Source: CAYHPY01 sp964358485
GTDB taxonomy: Bacteria > Elusimicrobiota > Elusimicrobia > UBA1565 > UBA9628
Length of the DNA stretch: 64,000 bases
NCBI GenBank assembly: GCA_964358485.1
Contig: CAYHPY010000007.1
Location: 1 to 64,000, forward strand
Reading direction: 5' to 3'
The notes under the pieces: model-generated
Database searches by the model: none
Told to the model about the DNA's origin: nothing
Seen by the model: only the letters and a program-made list of their open reading frames with translations
Shown: one piece after another, positions 7,287 through 16,655 of the stretch
Numbering within the stretch: position 1 is the stretch's first letter
Layout: every line of letters begins with the position of its first letter
Made by a program: the position numbers and the translations under genes

Positions 7287-7837
7287 GAATTAATTCCGTT
7301 GCCGCGACTTTTTTGGCCGTTTGGTTCATGGCGTCCGCCGCGACCGTCAAAGCCGCCGTTGTTGAGGCTGTTAAAACACAAGCAGCCGGCGGCTTCGAGA
7401 ATTTGACCGTAGCCCCGCCCCAAAACCCTCCCCCGAAGGACAAGGCCATGGGCGAGTTGGAGGACCTGGCCGAGCGCGCCAAGCGGATCGAGGGGATTCA
7501 TTCCGAGCCCGTCATCGAGCCGAAGTGGATTCCGGGACTGGTCCGCGACATCCCCTCCTTCCGGTTGGTGGAGGGTCCCACGGCCGACAAGGAGAATTTT
7601 CGCCAGCGCGCCTGGCGGGTGCCGGCTTCGCCTTTCATCGCGCCCATCGGCGGCATGATCGACAGCGCCAAGCAATGGTCCAAGGTGGTCTGGGACGGCG
7701 GGGACACCGTCGGCGCGATCGGAGCGGGAATCTTGGGCGGGCTTTTCGGCTTCCTGACGGGCCTGGTGGTCGGGATCGTGGGGGCGTTCGTCAACGCCGG
7801 AATGGCCGTCCGCGACCTGGTGAAGGGAAAGTTCTGA
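7283..7837 (+). CDS. Exported protein with glycine-rich C-terminal membrane segment
   Basis: Unrecognised, 184 residues. It has a signal peptide (about 1-24), a charged middle part, and a C-terminal hydrophobic stretch rich in small residues (GAIGAGILGGLFGFLTGL, about 145-162) that can span a membrane, ending in a short basic tail. The ATG overlaps the stop of the papain-like gene (ATGA), so the two are co-translated and probably work together, perhaps as a membrane tether or partner. Its 3' end overlaps the convergent TPR gene by 47 bases. Confidence 0.7.
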   Translation: MRINSVAATFLAVWFMASAATVKAAVVEAVKTQAAGGFENLTVAPPQNPPPKDKAMGELEDLAERAKRIEGIHSEPVIEPKWIPGLVRDIPSFRLVEGPTADKENFRQRAWRVPASPFIAPIGGMIDSAKQWSKVVWDGGDTVGAIGAGILGGLFGFLTGLVVGIVGAFVNAGMAVRDLVKGKF

Positions 7838-9626
7838 TCCAGACGGCGTTGGTGAAGGCTTCCGCCCTCCGATAGCCCTTCGCGGCCTCCAGACCCGCCT
7901 CCAGAGCCTTGACCCGAAGTTCGTCGGTCAGGGGTTCGGGCGAAGAAATTCCCGCCCGTTTTAAGAACAGGTCCCGCATTTCCTCGGGGAGAGCCGAGAA
8001 ATCCCGCCGCAGGCCCCGGCCGTTTCCCAGCTTCGAGTATGCCAGCGCCCGGTTGACCAAGCTCCACGGGCCCAGGTCGGGGCGGCTGAGAACCCGGACG
8101 GCCTTCCGGGTCCTGCCCATGAGGCGGTTGACCTCGCCGAGCCAAACGAAGGCTTCCCGGTCCATTGGATATTTCCGAACCGCCAGTTCGAGGTCCTTCA
8201 AGGCCTCGGCCTTGCGGCCGAGTTTGATCAAGCACCCCGCCCGCCAGCAATAAGACCAAAGAGCGCCGAGGCCGTGGGCCTCGTCGAGATCTCGGAGCGC
8301 CTCCCGGTAGCGCCCGAGCCAAAGCCCGATCTCCCCGCGCCAGGCCAGGACCGCGCCGCGTTCCGGGATCGGAGCGATTTTCAGAGCCCGGTCCAATTCG
8401 CGCAGGGCGGCGTCGCCGCGGCCCAGGCAGGAGAGCGCCTCGGCCATAAAACCATGCGCCCGCCATTGCCGAGGCCGAAACGCCAGGCTGGCGCGCAGGC
8501 GGCGGACGGCCTCGGGGAAATCTTTTTCATGGAGATGGGCCCAGCCGGCGCGAAACTGCATCCAGCCGTAGCGCTTTTTCGAGAAGGAGGATGCCCTCCG
8601 GTACTCCCTCACTCCTTCCTTGCCGCCCCGGAGGTAGCCCAGATAAAACCGGACCCAGGCCGGATGGCGGCCCTCCCGGGCCAGGGTCTCCAACTGAATG
8701 ATGTGGCTTTCTTTCACATGCTTGAATTGCTCCGTCGCCCAGGGATAAAAGAAGGCGTCCAGGTCCGCGATTTCCGGGCGGTCCAAGATTTTTTCCCCGA
8801 GGTCGAAGGCCTCCCGGAGGCGGCCCGTCTGCACGAAGGCTTTGAAGCGGGCGTGGGGCGGGGTGATCGGAGTCAGGTCGGTTTTGGCGAGACCGTCCAG
8901 GATGGTTTGGGCCCGGCGGGATTGGCCGTGGTAATATAACAAGCCCGCCAGGTGGAGCGGGATTTCCGGTTGGCCGGGTTGGCGGGCTTTTGATTTATTT
9001 GAAAGGCGGACGATCCTATCCCACCGAAGGTGGGATGCATTTCGTTCGGCCGCCTTTCTAAAATATTCGCCGTTCCGAGGTTGTTTTTTTTGTTCCGTTC
9101 CCAAATGCCGTTTCTCTTCCGGCTTTTTTCGAGCTCGCTCCAACTCCTCAACTATTTTTAAATCCTTTGGAGCGAGCAAATAGCCCTCGGAAAGAACGAT
9201 CGCCGCCGCCTTGGTGCGGCCGCCCGCGAGCAATCTCCGCCCCAAGGCCAGATCGATCTCCGCCAAACTCCTCCGAACCGCGGGATTCTTCGGGGAAAAC
9301 CTCAAGGCGGCCTTGTACGCGCGCCGGGACGCCTCAAGGCGGTCCTGGGCGCGCAGGACCGCCGCCAGCCCCAGACGGGCGGGGATAAATCGGGGGCGGC
9401 TTCGAACCGTCCGGGAAAACTCCCGCGCCGCCTCGGTCGTCCGCCCCAGGGAAAGCAGGCAGTGGCCCACCCAGCAACGGGCTTGCGGGTCGTTTTCCGG
9501 GGGGCGCGCGGCCTCCCGGAATAGGCGCAAGGCCTCCTCGAAACGGCCGGCGTTGTAGAGGGAGAGGCCTTGGTTTAGGGGCAAATGAAAAAAACTCGAA
9601 CCGCCCGTTCGGGCGGAACGGTTCAC
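7791..9626 (-). CDS. TPR-repeat protein
   Basis: 611 residues made largely of tetratricopeptide helices: a block at about 15-150 (NAGRFEEALRLF and following) and another at about 350-520 (GRYREALRDLDEA, GRKAEALKDLELA). No catalytic domain or membrane segment is visible, so it is probably a scaffold. The listed start is the GTG at 9626. A perfect hairpin followed by seven T residues on this strand (9588-9616) lies within the first codons; a TTG at 9584, right after the T run, is an alternative start that would make the hairpin an attenuator in the leader. Single-gene unit, convergent with the genes on its left. Confidence 0.75.
   Translation of the reverse strand: MNRSARTGGSSFFHLPLNQGLSLYNAGRFEEALRLFREAARPPENDPQARCWVGHCLLSLGRTTEAAREFSRTVRSRPRFIPARLGLAAVLRAQDRLEASRRAYKAALRFSPKNPAVRRSLAEIDLALGRRLLAGGRTKAAAIVLSEGYLLAPKDLKIVEELERARKKPEEKRHLGTEQKKQPRNGEYFRKAAERNASHLRWDRIVRLSNKSKARQPGQPEIPLHLAGLLYYHGQSRRAQTILDGLAKTDLTPITPPHARFKAFVQTGRLREAFDLGEKILDRPEIADLDAFFYPWATEQFKHVKESHIIQLETLAREGRHPAWVRFYLGYLRGGKEGVREYRRASSFSKKRYGWMQFRAGWAHLHEKDFPEAVRRLRASLAFRPRQWRAHGFMAEALSCLGRGDAALRELDRALKIAPIPERGAVLAWRGEIGLWLGRYREALRDLDEAHGLGALWSYCWRAGCLIKLGRKAEALKDLELAVRKYPMDREAFVWLGEVNRLMGRTRKAVRVLSRPDLGPWSLVNRALAYSKLGNGRGLRRDFSALPEEMRDLFLKRAGISSPEPLTDELRVKALEAGLEAAKGYRRAEAFTNAVWIRTFPSPGRGRPFRR
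9588..9616 (-). terminator. Intrinsic terminator-like hairpin at the start of the TPR gene
   Basis: Minus strand: CCGCCCG-AA-CGGGCGG (9601-9616), a short spacer, then seven T (9588-9594). It lies just inside the annotated GTG start, so it may attenuate transcription of its own gene. Confidence 0.5.
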
Positions 9627-9823
9627 GATGGTTTTTAAGGCTTTACGAGCTTAGGGCCAGATGCGGTGCAACGGCCGCTCAAGGCCATGCCGCCGGTGAT
9701 CGACGGCGATCGGCGACAGCGTCAATGGCTTGGCCTGCGAGCGTCGGCTTGAGTTTCTGACCCTTCTCGGCGCGACTTTATGGGGTCTCCTCATACCAAC
9801 CAGTGTAGCCCCGGGGGCGCCGG

Positions 9824-9852
9824 TTGTCAATGCCACCCTCAGAACATATACT
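9824..9852 (+). promoter_or_regulatory. Promoter of the nucleotide cyclase gene
   Basis: TTGTCA (9824-9829), 17 bases, TATACT (9847-9852), then 6 bases to the GTG at 9859. This fixes the start of the cyclase and predicts a leaderless mRNA. Confidence 0.75.
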
Positions 9853-9858
9853 TGGGGC

Positions 9859-11103
9859 GTGCCCCCCGACAGCGCCGTCCCGGCCTCCGCGGCGGAACGC
9901 CTGGAGAAATCCGCCGAAGTTGCCGTTGAGGAGGAGCGCTGGCGCAACGCCCTCTGGATCTCGCGCATCCGCCTTTTCATGGTGGGGGCGGTCGCGGTCC
10001 TGGCGGTGTGGCGGGCTCTGCGCGGGGACGCCTCCTGGCGGGCGACGGTTCCGGCCTTCCTCCTTTACCTGACGCTCAGCGGGGGGTTGGCCCTGGCCTC
10101 GCGCCGGCGGCGCCTGCGCTGGGCCTCCGGACTGGCCCTGGTGCTCATCGACCTGCCCTTGATTTTCGCCATTCAGCGCCTGTCGATGCCCCTTTCCTCC
10201 TCCGCCCTGGGCACGGCCAGCTTCGCCTTGGGCCTGTTCGCCGCGGTGATCGGACTCAGCGCCCTGACCCTGGAGGGCGCGATCGCCGTGGCCGCGGGCG
10301 CCGTGGGGTGCGCCCTCGAGCTCGCCCTGCTGGCCCAAGCCGGCGCCGAGCCCGGGGCGCGAGCCGCGGCGGCGGCGGTTCTCATCGGTGCCACGCTGGC
10401 CTCTTGGCGCTTGATCCAACGCGTCAAGGCTCTGGTCGCGGGCGTCGCCCGCCAGGAGGCGCGGGCCGTCCGGCTGGAGCGATATTTCTCGCCGGCCGTC
10501 GCGGAGACCCTGGCCCAGGCCTCCCACCCGGGCCTGGCCTCCGGCGCCCGGGAGATCACCCTTCTCTTCTCGGACATCCGGGACTTCACGGCGCTCTCGC
10601 GGTCGATGGCCCCCGCGGAGGTCGTGGCCATGCTCAATGCCTATTACGGGCGGATGGTGGACGCCGTCTTCCGGCACGAGGGGACCATCGACAAGTTCAT
10701 CGGCGACGGGCTCATGGCCTACTTCGGGGCGCCGCTCGACGACCCCGACCATGCCCGCAAGGCCGTCCGTTGCGGGCTCGAGATGCTCCGTGAGCTCGAG
10801 GCGCTCAACCGGGAGCGCGCCGCCGCCGGCGCTCCGACCTTGCGCATCGGCATCGGAATCCACACCGGCCAGGCCGTGGTGGGGGAGATCGGCGCTCCCA
10901 AGAGGCGGCTGGATTTCACCGCCATCGGAGAGGCCGTCAATTTCGCCTCGCGGCTGGAGGGCCTGACCAAGACGCACGGAGCGGCGATCCTGGCTTCGGC
11001 CGCCACGCGGGAGCGGACCGGGGAGGAATTCCGCTGGACCTCCGCGCCCCCCGCGGAGGTCAAGGGAGTGGGGCCCTCAGTTCCGAGCTATATCCCTTCC
11101 TAG
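9859..11103 (+). CDS. Membrane class III adenylate/guanylate cyclase
   Basis: 414 residues. The N-terminal half has about five or six membrane segments (from ISRIRLFMVGAVAVLAVW, near residue 35, to about 205). After a short linker comes a class III cyclase catalytic domain (about 235-400): metal-binding aspartates in LFSDIRDFT and FIGDGLMAYFG, and the substrate loop FTAIGEAVNFASRLE. The lysine of TIDKFIGDG favours ATP as substrate. The frame is open from 9730, but a perfectly spaced promoter ends six bases before the GTG at 9859, so the longer form is not transcribed. It would make cAMP in response to a membrane signal; no cAMP receptor is encoded nearby. Convergent with the DUF3999 gene. Confidence 0.9.
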   Translation: MPPDSAVPASAAERLEKSAEVAVEEERWRNALWISRIRLFMVGAVAVLAVWRALRGDASWRATVPAFLLYLTLSGGLALASRRRRLRWASGLALVLIDLPLIFAIQRLSMPLSSSALGTASFALGLFAAVIGLSALTLEGAIAVAAGAVGCALELALLAQAGAEPGARAAAAAVLIGATLASWRLIQRVKALVAGVARQEARAVRLERYFSPAVAETLAQASHPGLASGAREITLLFSDIRDFTALSRSMAPAEVVAMLNAYYGRMVDAVFRHEGTIDKFIGDGLMAYFGAPLDDPDHARKAVRCGLEMLRELEALNRERAAAGAPTLRIGIGIHTGQAVVGEIGAPKRRLDFTAIGEAVNFASRLEGLTKTHGAAILASAATRERTGEEFRWTSAPPAEVKGVGPSVPSYIPS

Positions 11104-11110
11104 AGCGCTC

Positions 11111-13096
11111 TCACGCCTTTTCTTGCGGTAGGAGTTTGGCGATGACCAGGACCAGACCGCCCGTGACCAGGGCCATCACGGCCCAGAAAGCGTGCTTCAT
11201 GGCACCTTCCGGCTTGGGCGCCTCCCACCAGGGTCGGGCTTGGAGCGCCTCCTCCAGCCCGAGCCCGGCATCTTGGGATTTTAGGGAAAGGACCTGCCCG
11301 GCCACGAGGCTCAGGTCGTACACGGGAGCCGAAGCGGAGGGTTGGCCGTAATAGAGGTGGAGGGGTTTTCCCGGGGCGGCCTGAAAGAATATCCGGCGGG
11401 TTTGATATTCCGCCCGGAAATCGTCCAAGGAGAGGGGGCTGTTGTCCCCGCTTTCCATCTCCAGAATCAAGCGGGCTGAAGACGGGCGCCCCCCGAGCTC
11501 CAGCGTCAGGTCGCCTCCGGAGGGGCTGGTCCGGACCCACTGCGTCTCGGCCAGCAGGCGCCGCCCGATGTCGCCGCGTTCGTCGGTCCGGTCCTCGAAA
11601 AGACGGACCCGCCGGGAGAAAACCCCGGCCTTGGCGGCGCACCGAAGGCGCGTGACGGGCAGGCCCGCCAGGGGAAAATCCAAGGTCCAACTCCGGGCCG
11701 GGGGGGCGGCCGTTCCGCGGCTCAACAATCCTTTGGGAGCCTCTGCCGCTTCCTTCACGACCGGCTTCAGGATTCTGGAAACCCCGCCCGCGTCCAGGAT
11801 GTAGGGAATCTGGACTCCCTCCCGCATCAGGCGCAGGTCCGCGAAATCCCGACGGGCATGGCCGAGGACCTCCAGGTCCAGTTCCAGGCGTTGGAGAGCC
11901 TGGGGCGCGGCGGAAACGGCTTTGCGCAACCGCCAGCTGGAGACGTCGAGCGCTCCGCCCTCCGGGGCCACGCCGGGAAGCGCTTCGGGCGGCCGGAAAG
12001 CATCGTTGGGGGTCAGGGGGCCGAGTTCGGCCGTCCCGAAGGCCGTCTCCTTCATGCGCTCGCGCAGAGCCGCCACGTCGTATTCCGGCTTGGAGGCTCC
12101 GGCGTGTCCCGACCAAAGGCGGTAGCTTCCGGCGCGGGGGGCGTGGAAGATCAGCGCCGAGGCGATGACCTCCGCTTGAACGCCGCGGATCGAGAGCGGC
12201 CGGTTGTCCCCGTTGGCCACCCGCAGGACGAGGCTGGTGCCCGGGGCCTGGGCCCGCACGGGAACGGCCAACCGTTCCCGCCCCGAGAGCCGCCAGACGG
12301 TGCCGGATCCGAGGGGCGCCTCCTTCATGTCCCCTTCGGAGAAAACCTTGGCCAGAACGGAGACCGGCCGGGAGAAGGCGGGGTCGTCGGTTTCCAGGAT
12401 GACGGAGTTGAGGAGGAGGTGCTCGGCCGGAAGGGACAGGAGCAGTTCGGTTTGCCGGGAGTCGCTGGCGTTTTGAAGGATCGCCAGGCGGGACACGCTC
12501 AACCCCGGGGCTTCCCGCGCGCCGGTGTAGAGGCTGACTCCTTCGACGGGAATCGGCGGGGTGAGCGCGTCGTCCAGGGTGACCCGGACATAGGGCGCGG
12601 CTGAGCGCTTGAACTCGAAGGCGGCGCTCTCGCCCTCGCCGGGCCGGCGGAAGATCGGGTAGGACGCCACCACGGTTCTCCAGGAGACGCCGTCATCGGA
12701 GACTTCCAGCGTGACGGCCTTGAGAAACTCGGGGGCGGGCGTGCGCAGGAGCAGGGCGTCGTAATCCCGCGAGGCGGGCGGGACCAGCCCGGTGACGACC
12801 GTGGCCCCCTTGTTCATGGACAGGCGAATATCTTGAAGGCCGACGAGCTCCGGAGCCCGCCGGACCGGGCGCTCGATGAGATAGGAGATTTCCTCCCCGT
12901 GGGAATCGCGCAGGCGCAGGTCCGCCAGGTCCGGGCGGGCGGCGCCCACGGTTTCCAGGGGGAGGGCGAGCTTGATCCAGCCCTCCCCGGCCACGACCGC
13001 TTCCTGGGAAAAACGCCATTCCGGCCCGGGAGCCGGGGCCTGGGGCCAGGCCGGGACCGCCAAGAGAAAGCCTAAGAGCTCAAGAATCCGCGGCAT
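11111..13096 (-). CDS. DUF3999 family exported protein
   Basis: 661 residues: N-terminal signal peptide, a long beta-rich extracytoplasmic part with repeated discoidin-like strands, and one C-terminal membrane helix (AFWAVMALVTGGLVLVIAKLL) ending in a short cytoplasmic tail. DUF3999 proteins are regularly encoded next to DUF2339 membrane proteins, as here, where the start overlaps the end of the DUF2339 gene by 17 bases. The pair probably forms one envelope complex; its function is not known. The ATG at 13096 is the first in the frame and opens directly into the hydrophobic signal sequence. Confidence 0.8.
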   Translation of the reverse strand: MPRILELLGFLLAVPAWPQAPAPGPEWRFSQEAVVAGEGWIKLALPLETVGAARPDLADLRLRDSHGEEISYLIERPVRRAPELVGLQDIRLSMNKGATVVTGLVPPASRDYDALLLRTPAPEFLKAVTLEVSDDGVSWRTVVASYPIFRRPGEGESAAFEFKRSAAPYVRVTLDDALTPPIPVEGVSLYTGAREAPGLSVSRLAILQNASDSRQTELLLSLPAEHLLLNSVILETDDPAFSRPVSVLAKVFSEGDMKEAPLGSGTVWRLSGRERLAVPVRAQAPGTSLVLRVANGDNRPLSIRGVQAEVIASALIFHAPRAGSYRLWSGHAGASKPEYDVAALRERMKETAFGTAELGPLTPNDAFRPPEALPGVAPEGGALDVSSWRLRKAVSAAPQALQRLELDLEVLGHARRDFADLRLMREGVQIPYILDAGGVSRILKPVVKEAAEAPKGLLSRGTAAPPARSWTLDFPLAGLPVTRLRCAAKAGVFSRRVRLFEDRTDERGDIGRRLLAETQWVRTSPSGGDLTLELGGRPSSARLILEMESGDNSPLSLDDFRAEYQTRRIFFQAAPGKPLHLYYGQPSASAPVYDLSLVAGQVLSLKSQDAGLGLEEALQARPWWEAPKPEGAMKHAFWAVMALVTGGLVLVIAKLLPQEKA

Positions 13097-15968
13097 GGGA
13101 GCCCCCGCTGAGAAATTTCTGATAGAGGAAGGAAACCAGGATGAGCACCAGGGCCAGCCCGATGATCGAGGCCACGCGGTAGAGCTGGCCCAGCCGCCAG
13201 AGGTCGTGCAGGAAAACCTTCAGGATCGTCGCGGTCAGCAGGGTCAGGCTGGCCATCCGGGCGCCGGCGGCGCCGGAACGGATGCCGATGACGAGCAGGC
13301 CGATCGCGAAGAGCCCCCAGGCCAGGGAATAGGTCATGTCCTGGGCCAGGTTCCCGGAGAACTGAAAGGTGAGCGTGGAGCCGGCGCTGAAGTAATCGGC
13401 GATTTCGATGTTGAGCAGGAGGAAGGCTAGGACCGCTGCCAATCCGTTGAACACGGACGGCATGTTCGAGCCCAGGAATTCCTCCTCCGCGGGAGGAAAG
13501 CGCCGCGCGCCGGCCAGCAGGCAGCCGATGACGATCCCGTAGGCCCACAAATACCAGTTGAGGATGGGCGCGGCGGCGCGGGGGTGGTAGGAGAGGACCG
13601 CCGGGTTGAGCGCCAGGCGCGCGAAGGCCGCCAGGAGAAGCAAGATGCCGCAGGCACGCAGGCCCTCGTGCGGGACGCGGCCCCTCAGCCAAAGCAAGCC
13701 CAACCCCTCCAGGGCCCAACCCACGGTCAGCCACTCCTTGTCGAACTGCACGGGGAAAATCAAGGTGATAAAGAGGAGCGCCCCCGCGCCCCAGGCCGCG
13801 AGGAGGTCGGCGCGGCGCTCGTCGCCCTCCGGAAGGTCCCGGACCAGGACAAAGACCCCCGCCAGGGCGGGCGCGGCCATGGCCGCGGGGAGCAGGCCGA
13901 TCATGGATGGGCCGAGGACGGCGGCCCAGATCCGATGGAACAGGGGGAAAAAGAGCGGTCCGCACAGGGCCGCCGCCAGCCACGGCGCGCGGCCCGACGC
14001 CCGCCGCGGAAACACGAAGGGGAAGGCGGTGAAGATCCCGTAGAACAGCAGGTGCCAGGCCAGCGGGGTCGAGAAGGCGTCGGGGCGGAAATTCTTGAAG
14101 TGCCACAGGTATTGGACGGCGGTCGAGGCCAGGAGCGCCGCCAGGCTGACCGTGCCCAGGGAGCGGAACAACGCCAGGCTCAGGAGCAGGGCCGTCATGA
14201 GCAGGCTCAGACCGAAAATTTGGGAGGGGTCGGCCAGGGGAAGCTTGAGCGTGACCATGCCCAGGAGAAGGAAGGGCATCAGGGCCGCCATGGCCGGAAT
14301 CTGCGCGGCGACGGCCGGATCGATGGACCCCGCCGCCGAAAGACCGGCGTTGGCGGCAAAGAGCGAGGGCCGCCGGATGATCATGAGCCCCCAGGCGAAC
14401 AGGCCGCAGGAGAAGAAGGCCAGGACCAGGAGAATGTCCGGCAGGCCTCCGGGGTCCGGCAGGCGGAACAGCCAGATCCCGACGCCGGCCATGATGAGGG
14501 CCAAGGTCGTGAAGGCCGCCAGGACCGAGGCCGCCATCCAGGCCATGGCCAGGGCGATGAGCCCCAGGGCCAGGACGAAGGGCCACAAAACGAAGGAAAG
14601 GATGTCGCAGGAGATGATGGCCATGAGGATGAGGACCAGCATCGCCACCGGCGCGGCGTAGCCGTAGAGGTAGGGCCCCGAGGCCGGCCGGAACCGGTTC
14701 AGGAGCAAGGGCAGCCACGCGTGAAGCATGGCGAAGGCCATGTAAAAGCCCAGGCCCCAGAAGAGGAGCTCGTGGCGCAGGTAGCGCAAGGTCCAATAGG
14801 AGAGAAGGCCGAAGGCGGCCAGCCCTCCCAGCAAATACTGGGTCCGCAGGCTCTCGCGCCGGAAAGCCAGATAGGCCGAGAACCCTCCGGCCGCCAGGAG
14901 GTAGCCGAGGGTCACGCCCGGGCGGGCGGCGAGAGCCTGATAGGAGAGCATGTGGGCGGCCAGGGCGAGGTTCAATAGGACGAACCAGCCGACCGGTGCG
15001 TGGTAGTCCTCTTCCTCAAGGCCCCGCCGCTCGAAGAACTCCCGCGCGCCCGTGAAAAGGAGGCAGAGGCTCAGATGGATTCCCGCCGCCAGCTCCGCTT
15101 TGGCGGGGGTGAAGAATTCTCCGGTCCACCCCCACTCCATGGCGATGGTGGCCAAGGCCGACAGTCCCATGAGAAAACCCCAGCGCTTGCGCAGGACCAC
15201 GGCGAAGACCCCGGCGTCCAGAAGCGCGATGTAGGAGAAGAGCGCGATCGGGCGGTCCACCCCCGTGGACAAGAGCGGCGGGGTCAGAAAACCCCCGATG
15301 AGCCCCAGGACGGCGACGTACCGGGAATCCAAGCCGACGGCCAGGGAGAAGGAGGCCGCCGTGATCAGGGCCATCATGAAGAAGGCCGCCTCGGGGCTCA
15401 GGAAGGCGTAGATCGTCCGGGCGGCGAAGACGTCCGCGTAGAGAACCGAGATGCCCGCCGCGCAGAGGGTTTGAACCGTGACGGCGTAGCCTTTGGGGCG
15501 GAGCAAGAAACCCCCGCCTATGGCCCCCGCTCCCACCAGGGCCGCGATGATCACCCGCATCAGGGGGCTGACGAGGTTGTGATCGATGGAATATTTGACG
15601 AAGAACGCCGCCCCAAGAAACAGGGCGAAGCCTCCGAGCCAGGCGAAGAGCTGGACTCCCAGGAATTTCTCCCAGTTGATGGGCGGTCCCGAGGGCGCGG
15701 CGGGAGCCTCCCGCCGTGCGGGCGGGGGCGGGGGAAGGGGGGGCCTGGGCCGGGGCGCATCGGCGGAAATCTCGGGGCGGCGGGGGGGCGCCGGAGCGGG
15801 AGAGGGAGAGGGCGGCGCGATCTCGGGAGGGGCCTCGGTCCGGGGCGGCGGGCCGGAATTTTCGAGCCGCTCGGAAAGTTCGTCCAGGCGCTCTTCCAGG
15901 CTTTCGAGGCGTCCGGCGAAGGAACGGTAAAGCCAAAATATGACGCCGATCGCAATCACCGAGAGCAT
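13080..15968 (-). CDS. DUF2339 polytopic membrane protein
   Basis: 962 residues. It begins with a membrane anchor (VIAIGVIFWLYRSF), a short coiled coil (RLESLEERLDELSERL), then a proline-rich linker of about 70 residues, then some 25 membrane segments to the C-terminus. This layout is that of DUF2339. The ATG at 15968 was chosen because a TTGACG-17-TATTCT promoter ends nine bases before it. First gene of a two-gene unit with DUF3999. Function unknown; the very large number of helices suggests a channel, transporter or envelope scaffold. Confidence 0.85.
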   Translation of the reverse strand: MLSVIAIGVIFWLYRSFAGRLESLEERLDELSERLENSGPPPRTEAPPEIAPPSPSPAPAPPRRPEISADAPRPRPPLPPPPPARREAPAAPSGPPINWEKFLGVQLFAWLGGFALFLGAAFFVKYSIDHNLVSPLMRVIIAALVGAGAIGGGFLLRPKGYAVTVQTLCAAGISVLYADVFAARTIYAFLSPEAAFFMMALITAASFSLAVGLDSRYVAVLGLIGGFLTPPLLSTGVDRPIALFSYIALLDAGVFAVVLRKRWGFLMGLSALATIAMEWGWTGEFFTPAKAELAAGIHLSLCLLFTGAREFFERRGLEEEDYHAPVGWFVLLNLALAAHMLSYQALAARPGVTLGYLLAAGGFSAYLAFRRESLRTQYLLGGLAAFGLLSYWTLRYLRHELLFWGLGFYMAFAMLHAWLPLLLNRFRPASGPYLYGYAAPVAMLVLILMAIISCDILSFVLWPFVLALGLIALAMAWMAASVLAAFTTLALIMAGVGIWLFRLPDPGGLPDILLVLAFFSCGLFAWGLMIIRRPSLFAANAGLSAAGSIDPAVAAQIPAMAALMPFLLLGMVTLKLPLADPSQIFGLSLLMTALLLSLALFRSLGTVSLAALLASTAVQYLWHFKNFRPDAFSTPLAWHLLFYGIFTAFPFVFPRRASGRAPWLAAALCGPLFFPLFHRIWAAVLGPSMIGLLPAAMAAPALAGVFVLVRDLPEGDERRADLLAAWGAGALLFITLIFPVQFDKEWLTVGWALEGLGLLWLRGRVPHEGLRACGILLLLAAFARLALNPAVLSYHPRAAAPILNWYLWAYGIVIGCLLAGARRFPPAEEEFLGSNMPSVFNGLAAVLAFLLLNIEIADYFSAGSTLTFQFSGNLAQDMTYSLAWGLFAIGLLVIGIRSGAAGARMASLTLLTATILKVFLHDLWRLGQLYRVASIIGLALVLILVSFLYQKFLSGGSHAADS

Positions 15969-15977
15969 GATCAGGGA

Positions 15978-16006
15978 AGAATAACCGGGAAACCGGGGTT
16001 CGTCAA
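15978..16006 (-). promoter_or_regulatory. Promoter of the DUF2339 gene
   Basis: Minus strand TTGACG (16001-16006), 17 bases, TATTCT (15978-15983), nine bases to the ATG at 15968. Confidence 0.75.
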
Positions 16007-16046
16007 GATCATGAGCGGCTTTTTTCGCGGGGATGGGCCGGCCCCC

Positions 16047-16075
16047 TTGACTCAAACGGGAATGCCCGTTATTCT
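16047..16075 (+). promoter_or_regulatory. Promoter of the zinc-ribbon protein gene
   Basis: TTGACT (16047-16052), 17 bases, TATTCT (16070-16075), eleven bases to the ATG at 16087. Back to back with the DUF2339 promoter. Confidence 0.7.
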
Positions 16076-16086
16076 ATGCCGATTCG

Positions 16087-16635
16087 ATGAATCCGATGAG
16101 CCGGCTTCCGTTCGGCATGGAGCCCTGGGAGTATCTCCTCTACGCCCTTTTCTCGGCGGCGGTTTGGCGTCTGGTCGGTTACCGCTGGTGGCTGGTCCCC
16201 CTGCTCTTGTCGGGGCTATTTCTTTGGCCGTTTCTGGTCCGGTTTCTCCGCTGGTTCTCCCGCTTTGCCTCCAAGAGGGCGCGCGCCGCCGGGATCAACC
16301 GGGAGCCCGGCGCCCTTTACTGCGCCGTTTGCGGCGCCAAACTGGCCCCCGGGTCGGGGCCGGGCGCCCTTCCTCTTCAAGTCTGCGCGGCTTGCGGCGG
16401 AAAATGGTGCGGGGGACCGGCCCTTCTGGACTGGATCGCCAAGAAAAAACCAGGCCTGCGCGAGTGGCTCGCCTACCCAGAGAAAATCGAGAAGGAGGAG
16501 CACCCCTGCCCCCAATGCCTCAAGCCGCTGACCATCGGCTCCTTCCGCGGAGCGGGCTTCTCGGCCTTCCGGTGCGAGCCCTGCGCGGGTTTTTGGCTCG
16601 ACCGCGTCGATTGGGTGAGCCTCGAGCTTTTCTGA
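16087..16635 (+). CDS. Membrane-anchored double zinc-ribbon protein
   Basis: 182 residues. Two membrane helices in the first 60 residues are followed by a basic stretch and two TFIIB-type zinc ribbons: CAVCGAKL with CAACGGKW, then CPQCLKPL with CEPCAGFWLD. The second ribbon carries the CxGxWLD ending typical of zf-TFIIB proteins. The ribbons should sit in the cytoplasm. It is divergent from the DUF2339 operon, with its promoter back to back with theirs, which may indicate joint regulation. The role is unknown. Confidence 0.75.
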   Translation: MNPMSRLPFGMEPWEYLLYALFSAAVWRLVGYRWWLVPLLLSGLFLWPFLVRFLRWFSRFASKRARAAGINREPGALYCAVCGAKLAPGSGPGALPLQVCAACGGKWCGGPALLDWIAKKKPGLREWLAYPEKIEKEEHPCPQCLKPLTIGSFRGAGFSAFRCEPCAGFWLDRVDWVSLELF

Positions 16636-16655
16636 GGGCGCCCGCCGCGAGAACC

